Assembly (NCBI GenBank): GCA_017429525.1
Contig: JAFROT010000017.1
Coordinates: 1 to 64,000, forward strand
Source of the DNA: Bacteroidaceae bacterium
GTDB taxonomy: Bacteria > Bacteroidota > Bacteroidia > Bacteroidales > Bacteroidaceae
Reading direction: 5' to 3'
DNA length: 64,000 nucleotides
Shown here: positions 25,122 through 33,871 of the stretch, piece by piece
Position numbering within the stretch: the first letter of the stretch is position 1
How the letters are laid out: every line of letters begins with the position of its first letter
Notes under the pieces: generated by a model
What the model was told of the DNA's origin: nothing
The model's input: only the letters and a program-made list of their open reading frames with translations
The model's database searches: none
Translations under genes and position numbers: made by a program

Positions 25122-26396
25122 ATGAAGAAAGGTCTGCTCGCCCTTAGCCCCATAGCTGTATTCCTGACAGTTTATCTCGTCGCCAGCATAGCCGCAGGCG
25201 ACTTCTACAAGGTGCCTATCAGCGTCGCTTTCCTCATCACAAGCATTTATGCCGTTGCCATCACACGCGGGCTCAGTCTTCGCGAGCGATTGACCACGTT
25301 CTCTTCTGGCGCAGGTCACCCTGACATTATGTTGATGATCTGGATTTTCATCCTTGCAGGAGCGTTCGCAGCCTCAGCCAAAGAGATGGGCGCCATCGAT
25401 GCCACGGTTCAACTCTCGCTTCAACTTCTGCCTGATAACCTCTTGTTAGCTGGACTGTTCCTTGCATCGTGTTTCATTTCGTTGAGCATTGGCACGAGCG
25501 TCGGAACCATCGTAGCCTTGGTCCCCATCGCAGCGGGTATTGCCGAAGCTACTGGCGCCGGCGTACCCTTCGTCGTAGGTGTTGTCGTGGGTGGAGCTTT
25601 CTTTGGAGATAATCTCAGTTTCATCTCCGATACGACCATCATGGCCACCCGTACCCAAGGTTGTCGGATGTCCGACAAGTTCCGGGTCAATTCCATGATT
25701 GTCGTTCCAGCTGCCGCGCTTGTGCTGTTGGCCTATATCATCATGGGAACCCAGATTCACTCGCCCGCCGCCACGTCTGAGGTGAATATGATCAAAGTGT
25801 TGCCCTATTTAGTCGTTCTTGTCACCGCCTTTGTGGGCGTTGACGTTATGATTGTCCTTGTCGTGGGCATCCTCCTCAGCGGCATCATTGGCATTGTGCA
25901 TGGCAGTTACGACCTCTTCGGATGGTTCGGAGCGATGGGCAAAGGCATCTTAGGAATGAGCGAACTCATCATCGTGACGATGCTTGCGGGCGGGCTGATG
26001 GCCCTCATCCGCTACAGTGGCGGAATTGATTACCTCATTCGCTTGCTGACACGTCGCGTCCATGGCCCGCGTGGGGCCGAGCTCACCATCGGCGGCCTCG
26101 TTGCGCTCACAGATATCTGCACGGCCAACAACACCGTAGCAATCCTGACGGTCGGACCTATAGCCCGTGACATTGCAGAGCGCTTTGGCGTCGATCCGCG
26201 CAAGAGCGCCAGCTTGCTCGACACGTTCTCGTGCCTGGCACAGGCCATCATCCCTTACGGAGCACAGCTCTTGATGGCCGCCTCGCTCACAGCCCTCTCA
26301 CCTGTCGAAATTATACCTTATTTATACTATCCCTTCTGCATGGGCTTTTGCGCCCTCCTTGCCATACTCTTCCGCTATCCACGTCGCTATAGTTGA
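25122..26396 (+). CDS. NhaC-family Na+/H+ antiporter
   Basis: 424 aa from the ATG at 25122 (MKKGLLALSPIAVFLTVYLVAS); an upstream in-frame start at 24948 would precede the promoter box. About 11-12 membrane segments. NhaC hallmarks include SIGTSVGTIVALVPIAAGIAE, GAFFGDNLSFISDTTI and LTDICTANNTVAIL. Inner-membrane exchanger of the NhaC/ion-transporter superfamily; whether it carries Na+/H+ or a metabolite such as malate/lactate cannot be read from sequence. Confidence 0.88.
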   Translation: MKKGLLALSPIAVFLTVYLVASIAAGDFYKVPISVAFLITSIYAVAITRGLSLRERLTTFSSGAGHPDIMLMIWIFILAGAFAASAKEMGAIDATVQLSLQLLPDNLLLAGLFLASCFISLSIGTSVGTIVALVPIAAGIAEATGAGVPFVVGVVVGGAFFGDNLSFISDTTIMATRTQGCRMSDKFRVNSMIVVPAAALVLLAYIIMGTQIHSPAATSEVNMIKVLPYLVVLVTAFVGVDVMIVLVVGILLSGIIGIVHGSYDLFGWFGAMGKGILGMSELIIVTMLAGGLMALIRYSGGIDYLIRLLTRRVHGPRGAELTIGGLVALTDICTANNTVAILTVGPIARDIAERFGVDPRKSASLLDTFSCLAQAIIPYGAQLLMAASLTALSPVEIIPYLYYPFCMGFCALLAILFRYPRRYS

Positions 26397-26477
26397 ATGT
26401 AGGCTCGCTCATGCGCTTTCGTTTTACGTTCAAAAAAGTTTTTCCTTCCATCAAATAGTTAATCCTACAATCCAATT

Positions 26478-27164
26478 ATGACCCTCATCGATAAATATTT
26501 CCCCAGTCTCACAGCCGAGCAGCGTGAACATTTTGCTGCTCTCGATGCACTCTATCACGACTGGAATGCCAAGATTAATGTCATCTCCCGCAAGGATATC
26601 GACAACCTCTATGAGCACCACGTGCTCCACTCCCTTGGCATCGCCGAGATTATCAACTTCCGTCCGGGCTCTCGGGTCATGGACCTTGGTACGGGTGGAG
26701 GCTTCCCTGGCATCCCGCTTGCCATTATGTTTCCTGATGTCCATTTCCATTTAGTGGATTCCATCGGCAAGAAGATTCGTGTCTGCAACGAAGTCATTCA
26801 GGCCCTCGGCCTTAAGAATGTAACGACTCAGCACGCACGCGCTGAGGAGCTTCGCTACGTCCCGAACCCGAAGAAGCACAAACTTGCAGAAACCGAAACT
26901 GTCGATACGACGCTCCTTCCTGCTCGTTTCGACTTCATCGTCTCGCGTGCCGTGATGCCTCTGGCCGACCTCGTCAAGATCTGCCGCCCGCACCTCTCAC
27001 AGAAATCCCAGAACGCCCTGCCCAATGGCCTCATAGCGCTCAAAGGCGGAGAACTCGAACACGAGGCAGCTGCCGTCAAGGCGACCAAGCTCATCACACC
27101 TCTGTCTGATTTCTTCGACGAAGAATACTTCCAAAGCAAGAAAGTCGTTTACGTCCAGCTATAG
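26478..27164 (+). CDS. rsmG: 16S rRNA (guanine-N7)-methyltransferase RsmG
   Basis: 228 aa. GidB/RsmG signature: WNAKINVISRKDIDNLYEHHVLHSL followed by the SAM-binding loop VMDLGTGGGFPGIPLAI and FDFIVSRAV. Methylates G527 of 16S rRNA; loss gives low-level streptomycin resistance in other bacteria. An insertion KKHKLAETETVDTTLLPARF before the SRAV motif is a little longer than in many homologues. Confidence 0.95.
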   Translation: MTLIDKYFPSLTAEQREHFAALDALYHDWNAKINVISRKDIDNLYEHHVLHSLGIAEIINFRPGSRVMDLGTGGGFPGIPLAIMFPDVHFHLVDSIGKKIRVCNEVIQALGLKNVTTQHARAEELRYVPNPKKHKLAETETVDTTLLPARFDFIVSRAVMPLADLVKICRPHLSQKSQNALPNGLIALKGGELEHEAAAVKATKLITPLSDFFDEEYFQSKKVVYVQL

Positions 27165-27246
27165 CTTCCTTATTATCATTATGACTTCCTTATTTCCATT
27201 GTAACTCACTTATTACCCATTTGTCTGTCGCCAGCGACATTACCTC

Positions 27247-27897
27247 ATGATTACCATCAAGACTTTCACGGTCAATCCCCTCGGCGAGAATTGCTATGTT
27301 GTCAGCGATGACACGCTTGATGCCGTCATCATCGACTGCGGGGCATTCTACGACGAAGAAAAGGCAACCATTAGCGACTACATAGACCTCAACGAACTTC
27401 ATCCCGTTGCCCATCTGCTCACCCACGCCCATTTTGACCATATCTTTGGGGCTGGTTTCATCCACGAGCGCTATGGACTGGCAGCTCGTTGCCACGAAGA
27501 TGAGCTTCCTCTCTTCAATGACACGGCTGCTCAGATGCGCGAAATCTTAGGCGGACACATACTCCCCTGCCCTACAGGACCTGCCGGCGAGCCTCTCACA
27601 GCCGACACGGTCATTCATTTCGGCAATCATCAGCTCACTGTCATTCCGTGTCCCGGCCATTCTCCCGGCGGCATTTGCCTCTACTGCGAACAAGAGAAGG
27701 CGCTCTTCTCAGGCGACAGCCTCTTTCGCATGAGCATTGGTCGCACCGACCTCCCCGGCGGGCACCACTGGACACTCATTAAATCGCTTCAGCGCCTGCT
27801 CAAGGCACTACCCGAGGATGTCGTCGTCTATCCTGGTCATGGACCTACGACCGACGTCGACACCGAACGGACATATAATCCTTACTTGGGAGCATAG
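27247..27897 (+). CDS. Metallo-beta-lactamase-fold hydrolase (glyoxalase II-like)
   Basis: 216 aa. Metal-binding motif LTHAHFDHIFG (HxHxDH), further ligands in PCPGHSPGGICLYC, FSGDSLF and YPGHGP. Length and order match the small 'YcbL-like' glyoxalase II-type group (hydroxyacylglutathione hydrolase-like or thioester hydrolase). Cytoplasmic; substrate uncertain. Confidence 0.9.
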   Translation: MITIKTFTVNPLGENCYVVSDDTLDAVIIDCGAFYDEEKATISDYIDLNELHPVAHLLTHAHFDHIFGAGFIHERYGLAARCHEDELPLFNDTAAQMREILGGHILPCPTGPAGEPLTADTVIHFGNHQLTVIPCPGHSPGGICLYCEQEKALFSGDSLFRMSIGRTDLPGGHHWTLIKSLQRLLKALPEDVVVYPGHGPTTDVDTERTYNPYLGA

Positions 27898-27978
27898 CAG
27901 CCCGTTCTCCTTTTACAAACAGTTCTCCTTTTATTATACCTTTTTTTTGCACGCTCATTTTTCTCTCTTTCTTCATCC

Positions 27979-28749
27979 ATGTCCTTATCTCTCAAGAACC
28001 TCACGATTGGTTATGCTGGTCACCACAATACGCATATCGTTCAGCGCGCTATCAATGCTGAGATCCTTTCTGGCCAACTCACGTGTCTGCTTGGCGCCAA
28101 TGGCATAGGCAAGAGCACGCTCCTGCGCACACTCGCTTCTTTCCAGCCCGCTCTCGAGGGAGAAGTATGGCTCAACGACAAGCGTATTGACCGGCTAACG
28201 CCCAGTGAACTCAGTCAGCACATCAGTGTCGTTCTCACCGAGAAGCCCGACCTTCAGAACATGACCGTCCGCCAGCTTGTTGCCATGGGGCGAGCTCCTT
28301 ACACGGGTTTCTGGGGACGACTTTCAGCTGACGACGAGGTGATCGTCACGACAGCCATCACACAAGTAGGCATCACGGCCCTTGAACGTCGTTACGTCAC
28401 CACGCTCTCCGACGGTGAGCGCCAGAAAGTGATGATTGCCAAAGCGCTTGCGCAGCAGACACCGGTCATCTATCTCGACGAGCCAACGGCTTTTCTGGAT
28501 TTCCCCAGTAAAGTGGAAATGATGCAACTCCTGCGTCGCTTGGCTCATGAGACGTCCAAGACAATCTTTCTCTCTACGCATGACCTCGAACTGTCGTTGC
28601 AAGTTGCCGACTGTATTTGGTTGATGGACGAGGCTGGCATCCACATCGGCACGCCCCGCCAGTTGGCTGATAGCGGACACCTGGCCCACTTCATCGAGCG
28701 TCCCGGCATTCATTTTTCCCCTGTTGACCTTAGCATCCACGTTGACTGA
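27979..28749 (+). CDS. ABC transporter ATP-binding protein, siderophore/cobalamin (FecE/BtuD) type
   Basis: 256 aa. Walker A GANGIGKST, Q-loop region VLTEKPDLQNMTV, signature LSDGERQKV, Walker B VIYLDEPTAFLD, H-loop STHD. Spacing and the PDLQNMTVRQLVAMGR segment are of the iron-siderophore/B12 importer class. No permease or substrate-binding gene is adjacent, so it must work with subunits encoded elsewhere. A TonB receptor lies 2.3 kb away on the other strand and could feed the same pathway, which is speculation. Confidence 0.9.
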   Translation: MSLSLKNLTIGYAGHHNTHIVQRAINAEILSGQLTCLLGANGIGKSTLLRTLASFQPALEGEVWLNDKRIDRLTPSELSQHISVVLTEKPDLQNMTVRQLVAMGRAPYTGFWGRLSADDEVIVTTAITQVGITALERRYVTTLSDGERQKVMIAKALAQQTPVIYLDEPTAFLDFPSKVEMMQLLRRLAHETSKTIFLSTHDLELSLQVADCIWLMDEAGIHIGTPRQLADSGHLAHFIERPGIHFSPVDLSIHVD

Positions 28750-28819
28750 TTGGGCAATGTGCTCAGAAGTCACAAACGGCAAACAAAGCAGATAAAAGGT
28801 AAAAAAAAACACGAAATCG

Positions 28820-28851
28820 TTTGGCCGATTCATCATCAGTATATAACTTTG
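28820..28851 (+). promoter_or_regulatory. Promoter of the epimerase-glycosyltransferase pair
   Basis: TTTG at 28820-28823, a 20-bp spacer and TAACTTTG at 28844-28851, about 30 nt before the ATG at 28881. Confidence 0.75.
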
Positions 28852-28880
28852 CACCATAGAAGAACAAAAACCTGAACTCT

Positions 28881-29768
28881 ATGGTCACGAAAACCTTTAC
28901 ATTATCAAATGGCATTCTCGAACTTGAGATTGCTGCTTTAGGTGCCGAACTTTGCAGTCTGCGTCGTGTAGCCTCTCCCCATGAATACATCTGGCAAGGC
29001 GACCCTTCCTTCTGGGATCGTCGCGCGCCCATCCTCTTTCCCATCGTAGGCAAAGTCTGGCAGAACACCGCCCACATCGACGGGCGTGACTACACGTTGA
29101 CGCAGCATGGCTTTGCGCGTGATATGGTCTTCGAAAAAGTGGTCGACGAAGATCGCCACATGGCCTTTGTCGTTTATGCTGACGACGAGAGCCAAGCGCG
29201 TTGGCCTTTCCGTTTCAGGCTCCGCATCGACTATACCCTCCTTCGTAATGTCATCACTATCGGTTGGACGGTCTGCAACCTCGACTCACGTCCAATGCCC
29301 TTCCAGATAGGCGCTCATCCAGGCTTCATGTATCCTCACTACAAGGCTGACGACCCCGTCCACGGCTATCTCTCGTTTGACGCTGAGAGCCCGCTCAAGA
29401 GCACGACCATCGTGCCAGGAGGCTTTGCTGGCGACTCCACGTTCGACGTCCCGCTGCCATCCGACGGCCTGCTGCCGCTGACCAATTCCACGTTCGAATG
29501 TGACACCATTGTTGATGCTACGGGGCGTATTCGCCGAGTGACCCTTCACGACAAGAACGGTCGTCCCATCATCACCGTGCGCCATTCCATGCCCATCACC
29601 GCACTGTGGTCACCCGCCAGCGGACAGGCACCCTTCATGTGTATCGAACCGTGGCATGGCTGCTGCGACCCTGAAGGGTTCACGGGTGAGTTCTCGCGCA
29701 AACCTTTCATCGAAAGTGTCGAACCAGGAGCCTCTTGGACTACCCACTATGATATTATTGTGGAATGA
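28881..29768 (+). CDS. Aldose 1-epimerase family protein
   Basis: 295 aa. Galactose mutarotase-like fold: LEIAALGAELCSLRR, EYIWQGDPSFWDRRAPILFPIVGKV, LTQHGFARDM, FQIGAHPGFMYP and FMCIEPWHGCCD. These correspond to the YeaD/LacX-like group that interconverts sugar or sugar-phosphate anomers. The stop overlaps the next gene's start (ATGA). Confidence 0.9.
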   Translation: MVTKTFTLSNGILELEIAALGAELCSLRRVASPHEYIWQGDPSFWDRRAPILFPIVGKVWQNTAHIDGRDYTLTQHGFARDMVFEKVVDEDRHMAFVVYADDESQARWPFRFRLRIDYTLLRNVITIGWTVCNLDSRPMPFQIGAHPGFMYPHYKADDPVHGYLSFDAESPLKSTTIVPGGFAGDSTFDVPLPSDGLLPLTNSTFECDTIVDATGRIRRVTLHDKNGRPIITVRHSMPITALWSPASGQAPFMCIEPWHGCCDPEGFTGEFSRKPFIESVEPGASWTTHYDIIVE

Positions 29769-30643
29769 CGCTCTCCATTCTCATTCCTACTTTTAACTAC
29801 GATGCCCGAGCACTCGTGACCTCTATGCTCAACCTTCTGAGCTCTGAGGCCATAGAGGGCGAGGTCGTCGTGGGCGACGATGCCTCCACCGGCCCCATGG
29901 CATGGCTTGACGAGATGGCCCTTCAGCCTCATGTGCGCGTGCTGCGTTCTTCGCACAACTTAGGTCGTGCCCGCAACATCAATCGCCTGGCCGAAGCCGC
30001 ACAAGGCGAATGGCTATTGATTGTCGACTGCGATGCACGTGTCGAGAAGGATTTCAGTCTACGGGCCTATCTCGAAGCAGGCAAGCAGGCCCCCGTCGTC
30101 TGTGGCGGCCTGCGCCATCCCGACGTTAATCCGTGCCCCGAAGCTACGCTCCGCTATCGCTACGAGCGCCATGCCGACAAACATCGGAAGGCTGCCTTGC
30201 GCCAGCGACACCCCTACAACCAGCTCTCGACTTTCAACATTCTGATTCGCAGAGAGGCTTTCCTGCGCGTTCGCTTCGACGAGGCGTGTACCGACTATGG
30301 CTACGAAGATACGCTCTTCGGAGCCGACCTGGAGCGCAACGGCTTTTCCATCCTCCACATCGACAACCCGCTTGTGCACGAAGGGCTGGAACCCAACGAC
30401 ATCTACCTGCGCAAGACGGAAACGGCCCTACATACGCTTCATCGTCTGAGGACGCGTATGCAAGGCCATAGTGGAGTCCTTGCCGCAGTGGAACGCCTTG
30501 AGCGCTGGCATCTGAGCGGGCTCGTCGCGCAGGTCTATCGCCTCTCCCGCCAGCTCTTACGCAGGAATCTGCTGGGGAGGCGCCCCAACCTTACGCTTTT
30601 CAACTTCTACAAGCTTGGCTATTACCTTTGCATTGACGACTGA
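29765..30643 (+). CDS. Family 2 glycosyltransferase
   Basis: 292 aa. GT-A fold with SILIPTFNYDARALVTSML, VVGDDAS (nucleotide-binding Asp) and LLIVDCDARVEKDF (DxD-like DCD). DEACTDYGYEDTLFGADLERNG carries the ED acceptor-side motif. No membrane segments. Probably adds a sugar to a surface glycan or lipid; acceptor unknown. Translationally coupled to the epimerase gene and overlapping the convergent mutT gene by 22 bp at its 3' end. Confidence 0.9.
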   Translation: MTLSILIPTFNYDARALVTSMLNLLSSEAIEGEVVVGDDASTGPMAWLDEMALQPHVRVLRSSHNLGRARNINRLAEAAQGEWLLIVDCDARVEKDFSLRAYLEAGKQAPVVCGGLRHPDVNPCPEATLRYRYERHADKHRKAALRQRHPYNQLSTFNILIRREAFLRVRFDEACTDYGYEDTLFGADLERNGFSILHIDNPLVHEGLEPNDIYLRKTETALHTLHRLRTRMQGHSGVLAAVERLERWHLSGLVAQVYRLSRQLLRRNLLGRRPNLTLFNFYKLGYYLCIDD

Positions 30644-31068
30644 GCCATATCCCTGTCCTCGCGCAAGAATTTCTGCAAGCGCTCCACCAGGTCCAAGTCG
30701 GCCGGCAGCCAGTCAACGGATAGCAAGTCATCAGGAGCCAACCAACGAGCAGCTTCGTGCTCCAACAACTGAGGCGCGCCGCCACTGATCTCACAGAGAT
30801 AGCAATAGAGCGTGAGATGGAAGGCCGCCCGTGCACGAGGACCTTCGGCTACGGCCTCATAATCGTGCTCAATGGTCTCGAACAAGCGTCTGATGCGGAT
30901 TTCCGTAGCCAGTTCCTCACGAATCTCGCGATGCAAGGCTTCCTCCCGCGTCTCGCCTGCCTCAACCTTCCCTCCTGGGAATTCCCAGTAATCCTTCATT
31001 GAGCCGTATCCCCGCTGAGTGGCAAGGATACGGCCTTCGTGTATGATGATTGCTGCTACGACTTCCAT
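30622..31068 (-). CDS. MutT-type (8-oxo-dGTP) NUDIX pyrophosphohydrolase
   Basis: 148 aa. NUDIX box GGKVEAGETREEALHREIREEL at ~33-54, and the N-terminal VVAAIIIHEGRILATQRGYG plus DYWEFPGGK as in MutT/CTP pyrophosphohydrolases. Sanitises oxidised nucleotides. Starts 1 nt after the TonB receptor stop, so it is likely translated by coupling. Confidence 0.9.
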   Translation of the reverse strand: MEVVAAIIIHEGRILATQRGYGSMKDYWEFPGGKVEAGETREEALHREIREELATEIRIRRLFETIEHDYEAVAEGPRARAAFHLTLYCYLCEISGGAPQLLEHEAARWLAPDDLLSVDWLPADLDLVERLQKFLREDRDMAQSSMQR

Positions 31069-31069
31069 C

Positions 31070-32962
31070 TTAGAACTCTACATGCAGTCCGGCCATGACC
31101 GTTGCCTTGGGCATAGGGAAGCCTTCGTTGATCTCGTATTTCTGAGCCAGCAGGTTCTCCCCGCGTGCCCATAGCTTCAGTTGAGGAAGCAAGTGATAGG
31201 CGACGCCCACATTCAGCATCGGGAACGCTTCCTTGCTCTCTGTCTCAACGTTAGTGCAGAGGCCGCCGACGTACAGCAAGCCTGCGTTCAGGTCAAACTT
31301 GCCCGCACGGTACTGGGCGCCCAGATAGCCTTTATACTCGGGAGCGGCAAGGAGCGGCTTTTCCGTGTGCAGGTAGCTGTGGTTTGTCGAGAGCGCCCAG
31401 TGCCCGTTGACCTGATAGGCGGCTTCCAACTCAGCGCCATAGTGTTCCGTACGGCCAGTGTTGTAGTTGGCAGCACGACCGAGCGACTCAACCATCGTCG
31501 TCCCGATCAGGTTGTCGGCCTTCAGGTAGAACACGTTGACGCCGTAGGTCAGGCGACCGTCGACGAGGCGCTGTTTCCAGGCTGCCTCGTAATTCCAGAG
31601 GCGTTCAGGCTTCAGGTCGGGATTAGCGACGCCGTAGAGATACATCTCCTTGAGGTTAGGCACGCGGAAGCCTTTGCCTGCAGTCAGTTTCAGTTCGCCA
31701 GTACGAACCGGACGGAACACGAAGCCGCCCTGCGGCACCCATTCGCCGCCTGCCTCGCTATGGTGGTCATAGCGGACGCCAGCCTGCACCGTCCACCATG
31801 AGGTGATGTCCTGACGAACGTCGACGTATCCGGCCAGTTCCGTCAGGTCTTTCTGCAGCGGATAGTGCATGTTCTGTTCCATCTTACGGTTCAGTCGCTC
31901 GTTCGTATGGATGTCGGCGTTCCAACATTCGCCGTGGATGTTCTGATAGTCGAAGCCTAACGTGATCCAACTGTCTTGCCAGAGGCTGAAGCCCTGGTGC
32001 AGGCTGACCCCCGTCAGCGCATCCTCAGAGCGGAAGAGGAAGTCGCGCGGGGTGGCAGCAGCCGTGTGTCCATCGTTGATCTTATGTCGGCCGAAGTTGT
32101 GGTAGACGTTGATGGCGCCGCTCGTGCGAGCGTAATGGTTCTCGGCAGCAGCCTCGACGACTCCGCGGTTGATCCATTGGCGGGCATCAAGCAACGGTGC
32201 CGACACAGGGCCAGGGTTGTTGGCCGCGAAATGCGTGACGTTGGCCGAAGCCCATAGCGTCCAGTGGCTCGTCACGTCGAAGCCCAGCTTGGCAAAGCCG
32301 CCGTATTGGTAGAAACCCATGTCGTCGCGGTGATTGTCGCTACCTTGATAGTTGGCTCCGACCTCGCTGAAGAATCGGCCGGCACGCACGCTATTGTGGG
32401 CATCGGCTTGCAGCGAATTGTAAGAACCCGCCCCCACGTTGATAGCCGTACGAACGCCCTCGCGTTCATGCCCTTTCGTGATGATGTTCACGACGCCCCC
32501 CATGGCGTTGGAGCCGTAGAGCAGCGATGCCGGGCCGCGGACAATCTCCACGCGTTCGGCCACCATCGTCTGGTAGGCATCGGCTATGGAATGGCCGAAG
32601 ATGCCCTGATACTGAGGATGCCCGTCCACGAGCACCATCACCTGTCCCGTGCCCGAATTCATGCCTCGCACATTGATGCCGCCTGCCGCGCCGCCGCTGA
32701 CGCCGTAGCCCATAAGGCCACGTTGCGTGACGAACACGTTCGGCACGAGTTCCGTCAGCGTAGGCAGCACGCTGACACGCTCCAACTGCGTCAGCTGTGC
32801 GTCCGTGATGGTCGTGACGGTTGCGGCGATGGCACGCTCAGGGACGGCCGCACGCGTGCCTGTGACGACGACATCCCTGAGTGTGCTGTCGGCCTTTTCT
32901 GTCGAGGCTGATAAGGTTAAGGGCCAGAGCATAATGGCCGCTGCATAAAGAATCTGTTTCAT
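31070..32962 (-). CDS. TonB-dependent outer-membrane receptor
   Basis: 630 aa. Signal peptide 1-20; TonB-box-like LRDVVVTGTRA; plug domain with INVRGMNSGTGQVMVLVDGHPQYQG and VEIVRGPASLLYGSNAMGGVVNIIT; 22-strand barrel ending in a C-terminal aromatic strand (AGLHVEF). It has no SusC-type N-terminal carboxypeptidase-like domain, so it is of the vitamin B12/siderophore/metal class (BtuB/CirA-like) rather than a glycan SusC. Ligand unknown. Confidence 0.92.
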   Translation of the reverse strand: MKQILYAAAIMLWPLTLSASTEKADSTLRDVVVTGTRAAVPERAIAATVTTITDAQLTQLERVSVLPTLTELVPNVFVTQRGLMGYGVSGGAAGGINVRGMNSGTGQVMVLVDGHPQYQGIFGHSIADAYQTMVAERVEIVRGPASLLYGSNAMGGVVNIITKGHEREGVRTAINVGAGSYNSLQADAHNSVRAGRFFSEVGANYQGSDNHRDDMGFYQYGGFAKLGFDVTSHWTLWASANVTHFAANNPGPVSAPLLDARQWINRGVVEAAAENHYARTSGAINVYHNFGRHKINDGHTAAATPRDFLFRSEDALTGVSLHQGFSLWQDSWITLGFDYQNIHGECWNADIHTNERLNRKMEQNMHYPLQKDLTELAGYVDVRQDITSWWTVQAGVRYDHHSEAGGEWVPQGGFVFRPVRTGELKLTAGKGFRVPNLKEMYLYGVANPDLKPERLWNYEAAWKQRLVDGRLTYGVNVFYLKADNLIGTTMVESLGRAANYNTGRTEHYGAELEAAYQVNGHWALSTNHSYLHTEKPLLAAPEYKGYLGAQYRAGKFDLNAGLLYVGGLCTNVETESKEAFPMLNVGVAYHLLPQLKLWARGENLLAQKYEINEGFPMPKATVMAGLHVEF

Positions 32963-33018
32963 TGTCGTTTTTTCGATTTTCTTGTGAGTGTTTATGTTGC
33001 TATTGTTTATTTTGCATG

Positions 33019-33026
33019 CAAAAGTA
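33019..33026 (-). promoter_or_regulatory. -7 element of the TonB receptor-mutT unit
   Basis: Minus-strand TACTTTTG, 57 nt upstream of the receptor ATG; -33 box not obvious. Confidence 0.5.
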
Positions 33027-33048
33027 GGGATTTTCCATTAAAAAGCAT

Positions 33049-33056
33049 TATCTTTG
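33049..33056 (+). promoter_or_regulatory. -7 element of the ridA-type gene
   Basis: TATCTTTG followed by GCGC, 64 nt before the ATG at 33120. Only 22 bp from the divergent receptor -7 box. Confidence 0.5.
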
Positions 33057-33119
33057 CGCAGAAAATTAGCTTATGAATTGATTATTTCTCATCTATTATT
33101 CATTATTTCTCATTTTATT

Positions 33120-33500
33120 ATGAACCCCATCTCCACTACTGCAGCTCCTGCTGCCATCGGCCCCTACTCACAGGCCATTCGCGTCGGCAACCTCGTATTC
33201 TGTTCCGGGCAGCTGCCCATCGACCCCGCTACGGGCGCCTTCCCAGAGGGCGGCATCGAAGCCCAGACGCGCCAGTCGCTGGCCAACGTCAAGGCTATCC
33301 TCACTGAAGCTGGCACCGACCTCGCTCATGTCGTCAAGACGACAGTCTTCCTCGCATCGATGGACGACTTCGCAGCCATGAACGCAGTTTATGCCGAAGC
33401 CTTCTCAGCTCCCTTCCCCGCCCGCTCGGCCGTAGCCGTCAAGACGCTCCCCAAGAATGCGCTCGTCGAGATTGAATGTATTGCCGAAGCAGAAGCGTAA
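33120..33500 (+). CDS. ridA: RidA family enamine/imine deaminase
   Basis: 126 aa from the ATG at 33120 (MNPISTTAAPAAIGPYSQAI). The frame is open upstream but that part overlaps the promoter. RidA signature: GNLVFCSGQLPIDPATG, QTRQSLANVKAIL, VVKTTVFLASMDDFAAMN and PARSAVAVKTLPKNALVEIECIA, with the conserved Arg and Glu. Removes reactive 2-aminoacrylate in the cytoplasm. Confidence 0.95.
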   Translation: MNPISTTAAPAAIGPYSQAIRVGNLVFCSGQLPIDPATGAFPEGGIEAQTRQSLANVKAILTEAGTDLAHVVKTTVFLASMDDFAAMNAVYAEAFSAPFPARSAVAVKTLPKNALVEIECIAEAEA

Positions 33501-33856
33501 AGGCAGTAACGCGTGAAGGTCATCTCATTGGAGTTGACTTGACGACACGAGTTCATGAGGCAAAAAACATCAGCGCCAGCTGCGACCCTCAGGGAGCTCA
33601 GAACATGTTCCTGTGCGTTTGTTCTTCCTTCCTTATATATGGAGGAAGAACGAACGAACGGGAATTCACAAAGAACGAACACAAGAACATCAGAACAATT
33701 CGTAAGTTGAACTTTCCGCTCGAGCTTGCTCGCTTTGCTCAGCGAAGAACTTTCAACTTTGAACTCTCAACTTTCAACTCTCCGCTCGAGCTTGCTCGCT
33801 TCTTGAAGTGTCAAGCGTCACCCTTCGGGATGCCGAGCGCGCTCTTCGAAGAACTT
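33501..33856. repeat. Non-coding stretch with hairpin and intergenic repeat copies
   Basis: No gene. 33616-33629 pairs with 33643-33656 (14-bp stem, one G-U). Two copies of CCGCTCGAGCTTGCTCGCTT (33716-33735 and 33782-33801) are followed by AACTTTCAACTTTGAACTTTC-type short repeats. The segment 33781-33871 recurs at 35526-35616. Confidence 0.7.
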
Positions 33857-33871
33857 TCAACTTTGAACTTT
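33781..33871. repeat. 91-bp direct repeat, copy 1
   Basis: Differs from copy 2 (35526-35616) at only about four positions by my alignment. It overlaps the last codons of the MFS gene. Together the copies bracket the MFS and 60-aa genes. Confidence 0.75.
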
